A model generated the notes under the pieces. That model made no database searches. It saw only the letters and a list, made by a program, of their open reading frames with translations, and was not told the origin of the DNA. From positions 4,414,114 to 4,478,113 of the forward strand of contig CM055874.1 in assembly GCA_029582165.1 (NCBI GenBank): a stretch of 64,000 bases of DNA, written 5' to 3'. Source of the DNA: Portulaca oleracea. Lineage: Eukaryota; Streptophyta; Magnoliopsida; Caryophyllales; Portulacaceae. Shown here piece after piece: positions 1 through 11,916 of this stretch; positions within the stretch are counted from its first letter, which is position 1; every line of letters begins with the position of its first letter. A program made the position numbers and the translations under genes.

Positions 1-1300
1 AGATGCAGAACGATGCTGCTGCTAATGGCAAACAACAGACATCAAAACCCAAAAATTAAAAAGGAAACCTTTGAGAATACTCACCCTACGTTAGTTTAGG
101 TAACCATGCTGCGATGTATCATAAAAGCACATGATCTTCACCTATGAATCTCTCTTCCAATATCAGCTTAAGTGTCATGCCAGAATGGCATGAGCCTCGC
201 CCTTAAAATATGAATATCTTCCACAACCGTCCTGAACAGGTAACATTAGCGTCATTCGATAATCTCACAATGCAATTCCGAACAAAGATTCTGTAACCAC
301 ACCAATCCAAATAACATAACCAATTCAGTTAACTAACTAGAAAAAAAAAAAAAAAAAAAAAAAAAACAAGCCGAGTATCACGAGGGAAATACATCAACGG
401 AGCATTACCAATGACCACTGGAGAAAAGCAATGTCACTCAGAACCCTTTCTCTAATTCTAGAGCTTAATGTTTAGATGCAGAGACCCAGATATGATAGAA
501 AGCATTGGGATATCAAACCAAGCTAGAAAAACTTTGGATAAACAAAGTTAGAAAGCATACATAATCAGAGAAGTTTCAGCAACTTCATTGATCAAAAACA
601 ATCAGTTTCCCGACTGAATCATCACAATTCACAATTACTTGACTGCAACATCAATTGAACACTATTGAGTCCCACAGAAACCAACCAGATGGAGTACAAC
701 AGTACGCACCACATACAACCAAACCGAAACCCCACCATTGAAGTACAAAGATGACTAGATAGTCTAGATTACGACAAGTTGATTGGTTAGTTCAGCTAAA
801 ACCCTAACCAAAATCTGTTAACTTCCACCTACCGTAATTAATTTCGCACTGCGAATTGTCAGCCATTCAACAAGCATCAGTAACAAACCAAAATTTCATA
901 AATTCATACACCCAATCACAGATGCCTCGAAGAATCAATCAATCAATCAATCCAGCAACAAACTCAACCGAACAAACTTACCAAATCTGCGTCTTCAACT
1001 TCAACGCTCTCTCTCTCTCTCTAAACTTGCGTGCAATCTCAGAAGTGCAAACAACCGAAGCTGAATTGCGCCAGAAATTTATCGATCGAACACACGCCCA
1101 ACCAACCAACCAACAAAAACCCTAAAAAATTTCCGTAAATCTAACTGAACCAGTTAAGCTAAACTAGTAAAATAATCAATTGTAGTAAATTTCATACTAA
1201 TTTCATGGTGTTAGAGAGAGAAGGAGAGAAGGGCAAGTAGTATCTTCCTACGAATGGCGAGAGAGAGAGACTCAGAGAAAGATAGGCAAACAAAACATAA
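1..1300. other. Left-edge non-coding segment, possibly upstream of a gene beyond the edge
   Basis: No convincing coding frame is present. The segment has an A-run at about 342-366, a CT tract near 1007-1021, a GA tract near 1257-1270 and AAACCCTA-type motifs near 800 and 1125. These are common in plant promoters, 5' UTRs and first introns, so the 5' part of a minus-strand gene lying to the left is possible. The 89-aa frame at 856-1125 is low-complexity and is not supported as a gene. Confidence 0.25.
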
Positions 1301-2257
1301 ATAAAAAAGAAAAGCGAATAGTTTTTTGTTTTTTTTTATTTATTTACTAGTTACACGTTTTTCTTTTTTGACGTCATAGGAGTACTTGATAGTAGTAGTT
1401 AGGATTATTGTTACGGTCGTCTCACACTTAAAAGTTTATTACAACACATAAACATAAGAATTTATAAAGATACTAGTGGAATGGCCCGTGCATAACTCAT
1501 GTAATATGTTTTGGCTTGAGTTCCTATATAAAATGACATTAACATAACTCATGTAATAAGTCCATTTCGAAGATGAAGAAAGAAGTAGAAATTAAACAAA
1601 GCGAGACACTGATTTAAGAGGCATTTTTAAGGCGCTTATCTTCAATTGTAGGATTTATTTGTTGTTTCAAATTTTCAATTTTCTCATTCTAATTCGAATA
1701 TGATTTTACGGGTTGAAATTTTTGTCCGAACATTTTAATTGTTTCAAAGTTCATTGATGATTTTTACTTGCAGTTGCTGTAATTCAACGGAATTCCAAAC
1801 TTTTACTTCTATGTATATCAATTTTGTTTGTTTTCACTTGTTCCCATCTTTCTAATTTTGTTGGTTCAGAACTTGATGATGAAGCTTAGTTTGAGTTGTT
1901 GATGCTTGTTTGGATTTGGGGATATCCAAATTCAACAAATTTAAAATTTGGAGTTTTGGTTCATTTTTTCAATTTTCTTGGTAATTGATTGATGTACATG
2001 TGTGTGGATGGGTGGGTAAATTTCTTCAATAAGAAAACATTTAAAGAAGGGAAGAAGATGACCTTGAGATAATGTTCTGGAAGGCTGAGGTAAACATGCA
2101 CAACAGTGAGAATGAAGACAGCTACTGCAATCAGAAGTAAGAAGCGGCAACCAAGCATACAGCCAAGCTGCAAAACAAAATCAACCACACACACAGGCAG
2201 GCAGCACACAACAACTGTTCAAGCCTTTTACTTTAGAGTATGATAGATATATTAAAA

Positions 2258-2612
2258 TTATGAATTTTTTAATTATAGTAGTGAAATTTTTTTACTATTA
2301 ATTTGGTTAAAATAAATATTATCCGTTAAAAAAATTTGTGTGTAAGTAAGTACGTTTAACTATTATGATAAATTATTTTAATAAATATGTTGATTTTTAA
2401 GTTAAAATCAACAGTTATGTTTTCTTTACATATCACAGTTGAAAAAAGTTCAATTAGGTATAGTTTTCTTAAAAATATTAAATTTTATAAATAATTTGTA
2501 TCCCAATCAATGGCACTATTTAGTCTTCTTGATTAATATTATATTAATTTTACTATTTTCTAACTATTATAGTTAAAAAAATTCAACTATGCTATACTAT
2601 CCCATAAATGTA
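2258..2612. mobile_element. Degenerate copy of the ATAGTTGAA palindromic MITE
   Basis: Three sites resembling the CATAGTTGAA/TTCAACTATG palindrome (near 2265-2300, 2442-2475 and 2570-2600) are spaced much like the left, middle and right sites of the well-preserved element at 31508-31901. The right site, ATAGTTAAAAAAATTCAACT, is the clearest. Sequence decay makes the ends approximate. Confidence 0.45.
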
Positions 2613-2705
2613 CCATTTTAATTTCACATGGATTTTAAATATGCAAGGGATGCAGTAGTTACTTTTTTAAAAAAAATGGAAGAAGGTAGCAATTACTACC
2701 AACAA

Positions 2706-3447
2706 TGTTGGAAATTATTTCAAGAGTATAAGAATTTTATATAGCATAAGAAATCGTGTGGAACAAGTATAAAGATCATATATAAGATAAACATCAAGAA
2801 TATGATCAACACGAGTCCATAAGAGACCAACACGGTTCGTGTTGGTCTCCATAAAGCAAGAAAAAATTATCATGGGCTCAACACTGGTCGTGTTGAGGCA
2901 ACACAGACCGTGTTGGAACCCATGATATGTTTTAATGGCTAATGGTTACATAATTTTATGTATTAAGTGTATGATATCAATATTAAGTCCGATATTATAT
3001 GTATTCCGACAGCTATATTAGTTGACCAAGTCAAGGTCATAATCCATCATTAAGGACCTTAATTATGCCTTTGACTAAGGGTGTAATTAGGTGGGGAAGT
3101 CTCCTATAAATGGGAGACATTCCCAAGTTATTTGAGAGCATCACAAGCATCAACTCTTCTTATAATCACATCATCTCAAGTATAGACTGCAGCTGTACTT
3201 GAGAGAATCAAGTGAGAAACCTATGTCTTGAGTGCAACAAGAGCTAAGTTTTATCTCTTTAACATTTACGGTACAGTAAATAGTTCTTAAGAAAAATGTA
3301 TTTGTCCATTAACAATATCCAAACAAGTTAACAATTTGGTTATTAAGTCATATATTCATCTTGTCATACATATCGCAAGAAGATCAAGAAGTCAAGCCAG
3401 GTGAAGATGATGAAGATCCAAGCCGGTTAAATATCATTTTCCCAACA
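2706..3447 (+). mobile_element. Solo LTR, Copia-like
   Basis: The 742-bp segment begins TGTTGGAAAT and ends TTTTCCCAACA, giving matched TGTTGG/CCAACA ends typical of plant LTRs. It is flanked by AACAA (2701-2705) and AATAA (3448-3452), a 4/5 target-site match. A TATAAA at 3105-3110 sits in a TCTCC...GGGAGA hairpin, followed by a leader-like stretch, which fits an LTR promoter read on the plus strand. No second LTR, primer-binding site or internal domain is adjacent. Copia is inferred from end sequence and size only. Confidence 0.7.
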
Positions 3448-4075
3448 AATAATGTATTGTATTTTAGCCTTTCTATTTTATTTCATCAAAAAAAATAATA
3501 ATGTATGTTGAATAATTTTATCAAAAATAAAATAATGTATTTTGTAAAAAAAACAAACAAAATACATTGTATTTTAGCCTTTCTATTTTATTTTTGTCTT
3601 CTATATTTTATTTTTGCATCGGCTAAATTTTGAAAATTTTCACCATAAATATATTCAAAATATACAAAGTTTACTGTATAAAAGTACTATTATTAAATTT
3701 ATAACAAAAATTTAAGAGTAGAATGTTATTATAATTTTTGATAAAATAATACACGAGAATTTATAGAGATAAATATTAAAGCCAGTAAAACAATTAACAC
3801 TCTTTTTGTTCTATATCAATTGTTATTTTATTGACAATCATCTTCTATATTACTTTTCAATTGATAGTTTCTTATATAATGTTTTATTAACAATAATAAT
3901 ACTATACTTTTCGAATAGTATCATTCGTTACGAATAATGATAGTAGTTTTATATAACAAGTTATTGCATATATTAAGAAATTTATGATCAAACATTTAAA
4001 AATTGATTGTACAATTTCCAAATATGACAATTAATATGGAAGGGAGAGATTAACTAACAAATGTAAACATGATAC
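3448..4075. other. AT-rich non-coding spacer
   Basis: The stretch is very AT-rich with a duplicated phrase ATTTTAGCCTTTCTATTTTA (near 3462 and 3571). I see no coding frame, RNA gene or clear element ends. Confidence 0.4.
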
Positions 4076-4490
4076 TACTCCCTCCATTCCATATTAGTTA
4101 TCATGTTTGGAAAATGTGTAGTCAATTTTTTAAAAAATTGACCATAAATTGCTCAATATATATACAATGACTTTTTACATATAAAATTAATATCATCATA
4201 TTCGTAACGAAAATTATTATCCTAAAAATATAATTTTGCAATAGTTAATATGCTATTATATAATTAAATTATCAATCAAAAAATAATATCGGAGAAGTGT
4301 CAATTACTCCCTCCGTTCCACATTAACTGTCGTCTTTGGAAATTCTGCAGTCAAACTCCAAAAAATTTGACCATAAATTTCTCAATATATATAATGAATT
4401 GCTATATAAAATCACCACCATTAGATTCGTACCGAAAAATACCATCATACAAGTATAATATTGCAATTGTTAATAACATATTATGCAAGG
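4076..4490. mobile_element. Two adjacent Stowaway-like (Tc1/mariner) MITE halves
   Basis: TACTCCCTCC-type ends occur at 4076 and again at 4305, both followed by similar sequence (a GACCATAAATT-G/T-CTCAATATAT phrase, then a CACC-ATTAGATTCGTA-type phrase in the second). The 5' TACTCCCTCCGTTCC motif is the usual end of plant Stowaway-like MITEs. Both lie in the same orientation and neither has a clear right end, so these are nested or truncated copies. The second closely resembles the element at 11664-11916. Confidence 0.6.
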
Positions 4491-4734
4491 TGGCATTTTA
4501 TTGAGTCTTGGATTGTGTGTTAAAGGTGGGGTCCAATTGAGATAGCGTGAATGACAATTGCTTTGTATTTGCAACGAAATTTGGCGTGTAAGCATGAGAT
4601 TACCTTTTAAACTCTCAATTAATGGTGGTCCATGTTTCTAATTGGGTAAAGAAAATAAGTATTATTGAATCAAAAGTTCTAGGAAGAAAAGTTGTGGAAC
4701 TTAACAACTTTGCACTTGGATAGAAATTTACTCG

Positions 4735-5155
4735 TGGTGTGTTTGGTTGAAATAGTTTTTCCGAAAAAAGTTGTCAATTTTTTCAAGTTAATCAAATACT
4801 TATTTATTATTTAGTTGCAAAATGAGTATAAGAAGTTTTGAAGCGCCTCTCATTATTTCCCTGAGGTAAATGGAAAAACTTTCCCATGAGAAACTTGAGA
4901 AAGTTTTTTGTAACTTAATTTTCCAAAATACCTCCGAAAAATATTTTATAAATTAATATATATGAACAGTTTGAATATTTTAAATAAATAAATCGTCCTA
5001 CAAAATTTCTCATATTAACCAAATACTGTAAAATATTTTTCCCAGTAAAATTTTTTTTCAAGACAAATTTCCTAATAAATATTTTCTTAGGAAAATATTT
5101 TTCCAATACAAAGTTTCAATAATAAATATTTTCTTAGAAAATAACCAAACGTAAA
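4735..5155. mobile_element. MITE of the GTGTTTGGTT/AACCAAAC family
   Basis: The element starts near GTGGTGTGTTTGGTTGAAAT and ends near AAAATAACCAAACGT. The interior holds repeated blocks of the AAACTTTCCC/GGGAAAATTTTC kind, as in the copies at 29434, 49548 and 55566. It explains the short minus-strand frame at 4915-5106. Ends are approximate. Confidence 0.5.
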
Positions 5156-5822
5156 ATTAAGTTGGTAAATAATACCAGTAATGATAATGATGATAATAAT
5201 AATATCTAAATATTATTCCAGTTTTTAATGTAAATTTTAGTGGTAAACGGTAGATATGGTAAATGTTACTTTAGTAATTTTGATAACTTTTAACAATTTT
5301 TTGTAACGTTTGGAAAAATGTTATATTTTTATATAATTTTAAATATAGATGAATTATATTTTAAAAACTAAAAAATAGAGAATATATTAAAGAAAATTTT
5401 TTGGGGGAAATGGTAGGTTTTTATTTATTTCCAACGTGGTTGACAAAAAAGGAAAAAAAAAGGTGAACAATGCATCGTGCCTGTTGGGTGCTTGAGCAAC
5501 TGAGGTGGTGACGATGGTAGGGCAGGGTGCTTAGCAACCCAAAATCGGACTGGAAATCCAACCGCTTCTTGAATACATTTATTTCAAGTACATAATGCTA
5601 AAAAAAGGCCCTCAATAAAAGAAGAAATGTATGTTCTTGTCAATATTTGATTCATCCGAAACTTGCATTAGTGACATTATATTTTGTTGTAATATGAATA
5701 ATAATTTTCCTCATAATACAAGATTAAGACAATACTTCAAAATCTCACATAAGTGGGATATGAAGATGTAAGATGAATCAATCTTATCTCTAAATTTTGT
5801 AACATAAAGAAACTTGTTTCAA

Positions 5823-6026
5823 TTAAGGCTTTGTTCTTTTCTGTCGCAAATCATTACTTTCTCCTCACTTTTTTATCTCCTCACTTTTTTCCTCTACTTT
5901 TTACATTCTCTCTTCTTACCTACCCCACATACCAATAACCTACCACAATTCCACCACACCCCACCATAATTCCACCACACTTCACCACATCATTCCGTAA
6001 AATACTGTATAAAAAAAACAGGGCCT
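5823..6026. mobile_element. Harbinger-like MITE, degenerate TTAAGGCC-type ends
   Basis: The left end TTAAGGCTTTGTTCTTTTCT pairs with the reverse complement of the right end, CTGAGGCCCTGTTTTTTTTA. The interior is C-rich (CCACCACA-type blocks). End type and length match the much cleaner element at 28678-28802. Confidence 0.5.
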
Positions 6027-6312
6027 CAGTGTTTAAAAAGTGAGGCTAGCCAACACTCCGTGAAAAATACGCAACAAAAGTTCAATGAATTATTTTTTTA
6101 ACCATTCAAATTACGGACACCAATTATTTTCTACGTAACATTAAATTAATATTGTTATTATTTATCATAGTATATATTGTTCCACCATAAATAGTAACAC
6201 ACAACACATGAATTTTCAAGTTTATGAAAATGTCATGCATTGCTTGATAAGATATTATTAACTTTTTATACGAAATTTACTAACTTTGTCTAAGGGTTTA
6301 GCAGTCAAAACA

Positions 6313-6842
6313 TATTATATACACTTTGAGCATGTGCTCCAGATATTTACGAGTGAACAACCTAATATATGTGGGTGAACAAATGTAGCACTTGGACCAC
6401 ATGCTCCGTGCACCTAATAAATTGCACATCTTTGAAAAGTTTTGATAATATATATGTTACATGTACTTGGACTAAGTGTTCCAGGTATTTATAAATAAAC
6501 AATCATATTAATTAGAATGAACAACGTAATATATGTAGGTAAACAATTATAGTAAAATATTTCGAAAATAACTGTTTTTCAATACTTGTATTGGATCAAG
6601 TGGATGGGAATCCAAAATCTCGAAAACCTCCACTGAGTATCGAACCCGAAACAAGTGGGGGAACCGCTAAAGAATATATATTACATGCACCCGGAGCATG
6701 TGCTCAATTTAGTTGCGAGTGAACAATCATTATTATCAGAAAGAACAACCTAAATTACCTAATATACATGGGTGAACAACCTAATATATGTGGGTGAATA
6801 ATTGGAGTATCTGAAGTACATGCTCTGAGTGCACGTAATAAA
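6313..6842. mobile_element. Cluster of three GCATGTGCTC MITEs
   Basis: Three related units lie at 6313-6425, about 6447-6560 (partial) and 6674-6842. Each opens with a CACTTGGAGCATGTGCTCC-like sequence, carries GTGAACAACCTAATATATGT repeats inside, and closes with ATGCTCCGTGCACCTAATAA-like sequence, the inverse of the opening. Another copy lies at 61389-61550. Between units two and three, the inverse of a GGGTTCGATACTC phrase (near 6640) suggests a separate tRNA-like retroposon scrap. Confidence 0.6.
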
Positions 6843-7261
6843 CTAAAAACACCTTCAACTTTTAAAATTGACACATAACCACCATCATTAAAAAAAAAAA
6901 ATACTAAAGGGTCCTCATATTTTGATGTAATTATTTTAAAGACCCTGTATTTTAATAAATAATTGTAGGGTAACATTATCTTTGTTGTAATTGTTGTTGG
7001 GGACATTCCGAACTATTTTTCCACGAACAAAACATTAATTGCAGTAGTTATTATTGATTATGGTTGTGTATTTTTGACCAACCCTAAATATTAAGATCTA
7101 AAATGATAATTGACTTTAATCAAAACAACCTTAAATATAAAAATAATTGTTTCACACATTTTTAAACTGAAAAATTGGTAGGAATACCCATAATAAATAA
7201 TTCTCACGAAGATAATATAAAACTCTTACAATAATTATATCAAAATATAGAGACTTGTTAT

Positions 7262-7495
7262 TTGTTGAATGATTATTTAAATAAAAAAAAGGGACATAAA
7301 ACATACTACCACCGTTACATGCTCTACCGCCACCTCTGCCGCCACCGCCACCGCTGCTACCACCGCGCCAACGAAATGATGATCGCCGCGGTTTGCGAAG
7401 TTGCCAGCATTATTAGCATGTCCCGCATTCAACATGGGAGACTCCATATTTCCCGGCAATTACAGGTTTCTACTATTGATCCTGCTCTGAATTAA
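7262..7495. other. GC-rich island with short frames on both strands
   Basis: About 7310-7455 stands out from its AT-rich surroundings as a run of CCACCGCCACCG-type triplets. The plus frame gives a 77-aa His/Arg/Cys-rich peptide. A minus frame gives a Gly-rich stretch of the GGGGGGRGGG kind, starting from an ATG near 7453 in another frame. This could be a fragment of a gene for a glycine-rich protein. There is no supporting neighbour, and I do not call a gene. Confidence 0.2.
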
Positions 7496-7830
7496 CAAAA
7501 ATCTGAGTTTCGAATTTCACGATCATAATGTCGCCATTTCACTTTCGTTGATTTCATCTTTTTTTTGAATAAGTTTTTTACCTCGAAGTTTTGAAAGATC
7601 GATCATCCATCTTCTGCCGATGATTTGAATTACTAACCTGAAGACGTCGATTTACGCTGATAATTTGAAGTAAAATGATCGATTATGATTCTGCTCATAT
7701 GTATAGTGTTATCGGAGGGATTTCGGTGCTCATTTTGGTGAATTAGCTTATCAGCAAGTTGTGTCTTTCTAAAGTGTGTGTACTAGCTTCTTTGTGCTAA
7801 CCTTAGATTGTTGATGCAAATCTAATAGGG

Positions 7831-8062
7831 TACTCCCTTTTTTCCATTTTGTTTGAAAATTTTGACCGTTACTTGATCAAAATATACAATGTTCTAATAT
7901 ATGAAACTAATATAATTATATTTGTAATGAAAAGTACTATCGTGTGGGTATAATGTTGTAATTTTTTGATGAGACATTAGATGTGAAATTGGTAGTCAAA
8001 GAAGGACATTGGAGACTATGAAATATTTAATTCATGACAAATGAAATGGAAAGGAGCAAGTA
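7831..8062. mobile_element. Stowaway-like MITE
   Basis: The left end TACTCCCTTTTTTCCATTT pairs with the reverse complement of the right end, TACTTGCTCCTTTCCATTT. Both ends lie on TA. The interior shares TTTGACCGTTACTTG and GAAAAGTACTATCGTG-like phrases with the other Stowaway-like copies here. Confidence 0.6.
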
Positions 8063-9245
8063 CTTTATTTCATGGGTAAGATTAGGCCACGTAAATATAA
8101 AATTTGTCAAATTTGGGAATAAATATGGGTATAGTTTTGATACGTTTGAGTAATGCAATATTGATTTCTTAGGTATCAACAACAATCCAACTAATCCTGG
8201 TCCTGGGTGGGCTGTGGGGAAGGGCTACCATGGTCCATGAGGTCCATGATAGTTGTAGTTGATCTAATCCTTCTTTTGAGAGGAATTTATCTATTCTTAT
8301 ATTTTTGATAGAAGGAATTTATCCGACTATTCTTTTAAAAACACAGCGATTTTATTTTTATTCAGGAATGATTATTTTATGACTTCTTAATTTACAGCTT
8401 ATAAGATTCATTTAAATGGTGGCGACTTTAATAAGACATACTATAGTCTATATAGACGATACTGTTAAAAGTCATCCAAATGAATGGTCGTCGTCTCGTT
8501 GCTAGAACTAGCAACCTGGTTTATTCAAGAACTTTTAGGGTAGCACTGTAAATGAACCTGGCTGAAAATATTTATTATGTTGCCCTTTGTGAGTTGAACA
8601 GTGCTGAAGCTACAAATACAAAATTTCAAATTCACAGTTGAGCATACCTCAAAAAACAATACATCATTCTAATTCTTTTAGGTTGGCTTGAAAGGATGTA
8701 TTTATGTTACATTTCTATTGTACTTGTGACTGATTGAGTATGGTTTAGTGAATTTTAACTAGGTTGTATGGTATTACTGATTATCCTGAGATGGGCTGAT
8801 ATCATGTAACCTAAGATAGATGTGATTTCTGTTACTAGACAGTTGTATATGTAACCTTTAAGTTTTGGGATAATATATGACAGGTATGACATTGGCATGG
8901 TTCTCTGCAATTTGGATACAACAGTCCTGAATTCATCAATAAACATCAAGAGGTAAAGCTTATTATGATTGAATATTATAAGACATCATGAATATGTAAC
9001 TGAAATTAAATAATTTTGCTTAAAAGTTTACGAAAGACAACATACCCTGGAAAGTAGAAACCAATATCAATGACAAATGCATAGTGCTTCAGTACATTTA
9101 CACTGACAACTAATGAAACCATTCAACAGAAAGAGTACATCCTTCAACGGTGTAGAACAGAAGGGAGTTATTCTTGTGGGTCACTACCATGGCACCATGC
9201 ATCCCCCTGGTAATTTTGGACGAGAAAGGGTTTCCAAAGTATGGA
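8063..9245. other. Spacer 3' of UGT-1
   Basis: No supported gene. A small imperfect inverted repeat at about 8405-8485 (ATTCATTTAAATGG against CCAAATGAAT) may be a tiny MITE. The minus frames at 8755-8949 and 9110-9298 are not protein-like; the second overlaps the UGT-1 3' end and its flank. Confidence 0.35.
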
Positions 9246-10661
9246 TCACCTTGTAATATGAGCAATGAAAGACTCCATTTCCATGCTGGAAGCACCACCT
9301 TTACCGAATGATTCTCGTACTGCCTTTCCTAGTTCTTGTGCCCTTTTCCTTATCTCATCTCCTTCTTCTGATGCCATTAACGACTGCACTGCATGCTGTA
9401 TGCGGTGTGATGGCACCAGTTGAGATCGGTCAGCCCAATCCCTGACCACCATGCCAATTCTTAGAATCTCTGTCACCAAAGCCATGTTCCTTGGTTGGTC
9501 CGAGTGCAGCGGCCATGCTGCTATTGGCACTCCCATATAGGTGCTCTCCAGGCATGAATTCCACCCACAGTGACTCATGAACCCCCCTGTTGATGGATGG
9601 GCCAGAATTTCTAGCTGGGGTGCCCAGTCCCTTACCACTATTCCCCTGTTTTTCATTCTCTCTTCGTATCCTTCTGGCAGCTGCTCAGGGCTTTGCTCAT
9701 CTTCTGTAAAAATATCAGCTTTATCGGCTGGCCTGAGCACCCATATAAACTTCTGGCCGCTTTGTTCCAACCCTAGTGCCAGCTCTCTGATCTGCTCTGT
9801 GCTGATTACTGAAGCTGTTCCTAAGAAGACATATATCACAGAATGTTTCTCTTGTTTGTCTAGCCACTCGAGGCATCCATGTGTGGGCTTTTCACTTGTG
9901 CATTTGATTTCTGTAGGGATAAAAGGTCCAAGGGCAAAATGTTTCATGTTAGCATTCATTGGTAGCCTTTCCAGTAGTTCAACATATTTACCTTCTATCA
10001 CCCTACATGTGTTGTAGAGTCTTCCAGACTGGAAGTCTGAATATGTGAATTGATTTTCCAGAAAGTCTCCAAACTCGGGCGTAAAGCACCCATCAATAGG
10101 TGGGGTGGCTTTTGGGATCTCAGAATCCAGCTGAAAAGGTTTTTCAGTCATGGTACCCCAGAAGTGTAAGAACATGTAAAAGGCAGAGACAGGATAGAGG
10201 CTGTAGGATTCAGCATTAGGAATGAGTTTTGCATCCTGGACCACTGAACCCATCAGAACATCGTGAATGACGATGATTCTTCTGAATTTAGTTGAGAGTT
10301 GTTGTAGAAGTTCGAACATGGGCTGCTGGAGATGTGTAGTTGCATCCCAGAGTGATTGGAGATGTGCAGGAAAATGCGAAGAGGCATTTGAATTTTGAGC
10401 GGCTGAGCTGAAAGGGGGAAGTTCCAAGTCGTGGAACTGGATTTTTCTTGTATTTTCCGGGTCCCAGCCAAGGAGACGTTGCTTGGCCTGGAGATTGTGC
10501 AGGGCAGACCCAGCATAATGAACTGGTATTCCATATGAAGTTATTATGAGATGAGAGAGATGGAGGACCTGGCTGAGATGGCTTTGTGATGGAAATGGCA
10601 CCATTACTATTGCTACTTGGGCATGTTTTTGGCCACTTTGACAGTAGTTTTGGCACTCCAT
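9246..10661 (-). CDS. UGT-1: zeatin O-glucosyltransferase-like UDP-glycosyltransferase
   Basis: A single exon encodes 471 aa. I chose the ATG at 10661 (protein starts MECQNYCQ): it matches paralog starts MECKNC/MECQNC, and a TATAAAT lies about 46 bp upstream, inside the longer open frame that would start at 10730. Visible features are the catalytic His28 in PSQSHLSQ, partner Asp133 in VIHD, and the PSPG box at 346-389 (W346, HCGWNS 364-369, final Gln389). The family transfers a sugar, usually glucose from UDP-glucose, to a hydroxyl on a small acceptor in the cytosol; zeatin is the acceptor I associate with this subfamily. Oddities: the usual VSFGS is VFLGT (278-282), and one residue is extra in LIITSYG. 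It is a divergent paralog, probably functional if the VFLGT change is tolerated. Confidence 0.9.
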   Translation of the reverse strand: MECQNYCQSGQKHAQVAIVMVPFPSQSHLSQVLHLSHLIITSYGIPVHYAGSALHNLQAKQRLLGWDPENTRKIQFHDLELPPFSSAAQNSNASSHFPAHLQSLWDATTHLQQPMFELLQQLSTKFRRIIVIHDVLMGSVVQDAKLIPNAESYSLYPVSAFYMFLHFWGTMTEKPFQLDSEIPKATPPIDGCFTPEFGDFLENQFTYSDFQSGRLYNTCRVIEGKYVELLERLPMNANMKHFALGPFIPTEIKCTSEKPTHGCLEWLDKQEKHSVIYVFLGTASVISTEQIRELALGLEQSGQKFIWVLRPADKADIFTEDEQSPEQLPEGYEERMKNRGIVVRDWAPQLEILAHPSTGGFMSHCGWNSCLESTYMGVPIAAWPLHSDQPRNMALVTEILRIGMVVRDWADRSQLVPSHRIQHAVQSLMASEEGDEIRKRAQELGKAVRESFGKGGASSMEMESFIAHITR

Positions 10662-10704
10662 TTTTGGTTTCAAATATGGTGTAGTATCTAGACTGAAGGA
10701 TATA

Positions 10705-10714
10705 GATTTATAGA
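10705..10714 (-). promoter_or_regulatory. Probable TATA box of UGT-1
   Basis: On the minus strand the sequence reads CTATAAATCTATA here, about 46-52 bp upstream of the chosen ATG at 10661. Most paralogs have a TATA motif at a similar distance. Confidence 0.5.
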
Positions 10715-10730
10715 ATTTAGAGAACATCAT

Positions 10731-11663
10731 AAGATCTGAATCATTAAATTATTTTGATATGATCCAACCAACTTATCACCATGCAATAAATACTGCTGGA
10801 GCCTGGACGGTTCATGGAGAGCAGTGCTTTGCAACCAGCCATTCAATATTGGGTCCAGACAGGACCTCTTATTGAGTAGTCATTCCTTTCTGGACATGCT
10901 TTGTCACAAGGCCCAAGACTAGGGTTGTGTCCATCTTACCCACTAAAATTGTGCATGTTTGTATTTTTATCTTTGTTAACCTATATGCATAGTAATACAT
11001 AGAAGAATTAGAAAGACAATACACAATGCGAATTCTGAAGCTTTCAATGACATACTATATATGATACCCCAAGGCCTGAAAAAGTAGTTTTTCTTTGGAA
11101 TATGTTTCTGTCAAGTCCAGAAGTTGTTTCTTGGAACATTAATTTGAAGCAGAATACAGGTTTGAGGTTTTTGATTCTGCGTATAATGTGGATAGGAAGT
11201 TTCTGCTATGACAATCTGAACTGCAATTCTAGGGGGTTCCTATGTATAGTATTTTAGTTAAATATATGTGCTGCGAGGAGCTGAAATAATCTTCTTGGGT
11301 TGCTGTGTAAATGAATCCTCTGAATGTACCTATAAGGTTGGATTCTAATCCATTTAGGAATGACTAGTTTGTCTATTTCGCAATGGCGAAAGTGAGGAGG
11401 ATTCTCCATAAATTCAGTGCTGGATTTTTGGGGTCCAATCCTGCATGAGAGGGACACTGGGACTGCACTCACAAATACCAAAATTAGGAGGGCCAATAAG
11501 GTTGCTGTCTAGCCATACACACAATGATTGAGTTGGGGCAATATAATGACTAGCGTCTTTGGCTTCTACTGTATTTTCTTCGCTACTCAACAAACTTGGA
11601 TTGATCGATCGTGTGGTGAAGAAATTGATGAACAAAATTAAATGTACAGCACATATTCTGAGG
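10731..11663. other. Upstream flank of UGT-1
   Basis: This is moderately AT-rich non-coding DNA. The overlapping minus frames at 11254-11635 have no protein-like composition and no recognisable motif. I see no repeat ends. Confidence 0.35.
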
Positions 11664-11916
11664 TATTGGACAAACCAAGTTAATTGTCGTCTTTGAAAAT
11701 TGTACTGTCAAATTTCAAAAATTTTGCCCAAAATTTCTCAAACATATACAATGAGTTACTATATAAAAGTACCACCGTTAGATTCGTAACGGAAAATATT
11801 ATCATAAAAGTATAATATTGCAATTGTTAATAACATATTATGTAAAAAATCATTAATTAAAGAATAACATTGGAGACCGTGAAAGTCAAAATTATGACTA
11901 GGGAACAGAGGGAGTA
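11664..11916. mobile_element. Stowaway-like MITE
   Basis: The right end GGGAACAGAGGGAGTA is the inverse of TACTCCCTCTGTTCCC. The interior (TAATTGTCGTCTTTGAAAAT; ACCGTTAGATTCGTAACGGA; ATTGCAATTGTTAATAACAT) nearly matches the element at 4305-4490. The left TIR is eroded. Confidence 0.65.

Noticed and set aside
10662..10730. 23-residue N-terminal extension of UGT-1 (MMFSKFYK...)
   Set aside because: The TATA motif lies inside it, and no paralog has such an extension; the ATG at 10661 aligns with the family start.
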